Made by a program: the position numbers and the translations under genes. 64,000 nucleotides of DNA from Candidatus Pantoea persica. GTDB lineage: Bacteria; Pseudomonadota; Gammaproteobacteria; Enterobacterales; Enterobacteriaceae. The notes beneath the pieces are model-generated. The model was given only the letters and a program-made list of their open reading frames with translations. It made no database searches and was not told the DNA's origin. This document shows, piece by piece, positions 63,335 to 64,000 of the stretch. Where the stretch lies: positions 1-64,000 of the forward strand of contig NZ_SMDS01000001.1 of the NCBI RefSeq assembly GCF_013753875.1. The letters run 5' to 3'. The stretch's first letter is position 1, and every line of letters begins with the position of its first letter.

Positions 63335-63683
63335 CCAACGGAAGTGTCGCAAGATGCCGCGTCACACCCTGCGCCGCCAATACTTAACAGCACAGCGTCC
63401 GTCCTCACTGCGTAAACACCTTTATCTGCGACGATCGCTTTCGCCTGTCCAATCGTACGAACGCTGGTGCAAGCTTCAGGGCGGAGCACAGCATAGTCAC
63501 CGCAACAAAAACAGCATCGCCTTTTCAGCGCAGCAGAATGTAGCCAGCCCGTCAGTGACGGCATAGCAAATTAGCCAAACGGAAAAGCGCATTTTTTTGT
63601 TAGCAATGCAATAGTAACTATATTTATCATTGTCTTTATCGAAGGCATGTTGCCTCGCATTAACCTTAAGAAGGAATTTGACC
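63335..63683. other. Gene-poor stretch
   Basis: About 350 bases between the FUSC terminator and the DUF1471 gene. An 85-codon minus-strand frame (63307-63564) is open but overlaps the terminator and resembles no family I know. The last 100 bases are AT-rich, with AGAAGGAAT ahead of the next ATG, and should hold its promoter. Confidence 0.4.
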
Positions 63684-63904
63684 ATGAAAAACGTAAAAAT
63701 GATTGCTATCGCCGCTGTTGCCGCACTCTCTGCGATCTCTTTCAGCAGCGTCGCCGCTCAGAGCACCTCCGCGCACGGCAGTACGCTGGACAGCGCCGAA
63801 GCCCATATTGCCGCGAAAGCGCAGGCTGAGGGCGCAAGCAGCTCAAAATCACCAGCGCCCGCGCTGACAACGGTGTCTATATGACCGCTGAACTCTATAA
63901 ATAA
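63684..63904 (+). pseudogene. DUF1471 (BhsA/YhcN-type) periplasmic stress protein, frameshifted
   Basis: Signal peptide MKNVKMIAIAAVAALSAISFSSVAA, then QSTSAHGSTLDSAEAHIAAKAQAEGASS. A one-base shift near 63840 moves the family end (KITSARADNGVYMTAELYK, TAA at 63902) out of frame; the shifted product stops at 63882. Very close to full length, so the lesion looks recent. Such proteins respond to envelope or acid stress. A hairpin with T run follows at about 63924-63960. Confidence 0.78.
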
Positions 63905-64000
63905 CGGATGGTCGCACAGGGACGTGCCGGAAAAGGCTGCCGCAAGGCAGCGTTTTTTGTTGCGAGAGAAAAGATAAACCGCGCTGCGGCTCAGTTGGGC

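Noticed and set aside
63307-63564. 85-codon minus-strand frame with several cysteines.
   Set aside because: It overlaps the FUSC terminator, lacks a ribosome site and resembles no known protein.

Overview
The window looks like part of a large plasmid from a Pantoea/Erwinia-type enterobacterium whose genome is decaying, as in insect gut symbionts. The plasmid call rests on a RepFIB/P1-type initiator gene with iterons on both sides, a P1-type parA-parB pair, and two P1-like parS sites. The Pantoea call rests on the gene order crtE-idi-crtX-crtY-crtI-crtB with convergent crtZ, the arrangement typical of the large Pantoea plasmids. The host and its lifestyle are inferred from this and not proven by the sequence.

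Only about 20 genes look intact: uvsE, a small lipoprotein, a YedK/SRAP protein, yciF, yciE, a DUF2946 protein, a PepSY membrane protein, ytfJ, crtE, idi, crtY, crtI, crtB, crtZ, a flavin reductase, repA, parA, parB and a few small genes. About 40 others carry frameshifts, in-frame stops, internal deletions or gene-gene fusions. Most stops whose ancestral codon can be guessed are TGG or CAG turned into TAG or TGA, that is, G:C to A:T changes.

Layout. 1-7.5 kb: uvsE, then broken YdcZ-type exporters, LysR and Lrp remnants, an aroD piece, an NCS1 permease, an aldehyde dehydrogenase, an LLM monooxygenase and a flavin reductase (a lost catabolic block). 7.5-16.4 kb: a 7.95-kb inversion that cuts a gntR regulator and the manganese catalase gene katN in two; each gene is split across the two breakpoints. 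16.4-17.5 kb: intact yciE and yciF. 17.5-24 kb: broken MFS transporter, glutaminase and pirin genes, with intact DUF2946, PepSY and ytfJ genes. 24.3-31.5 kb: the carotenoid cluster, complete for zeaxanthin but with a broken glucosyltransferase crtX. 31.7-40 kb: broken redox genes and a broken bgl beta-glucoside system that still has a clear BglG-type antiterminator (RAT) leader. 40-54.4 kb: a run of decaying accessory genes. 54.5-60 kb: oriV, repA, a 1.3-kb array of inverted iterons, parAB and parS. 60-64 kb: broken ssuA, a FUSC-type efflux gene with a tetranucleotide repeat, and a DUF1471 protein.

What survives is maintenance (rep/par), the isoprenoid-to-zeaxanthin route (CrtE makes GGPP, Idi supplies DMAPP/IPP, CrtB phytoene, CrtI lycopene, CrtY beta-carotene, CrtZ zeaxanthin), DNA-damage functions (UvsE, YedK) and stress ferritin-like proteins. 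What is lost is mostly catabolism, transport and regulation.
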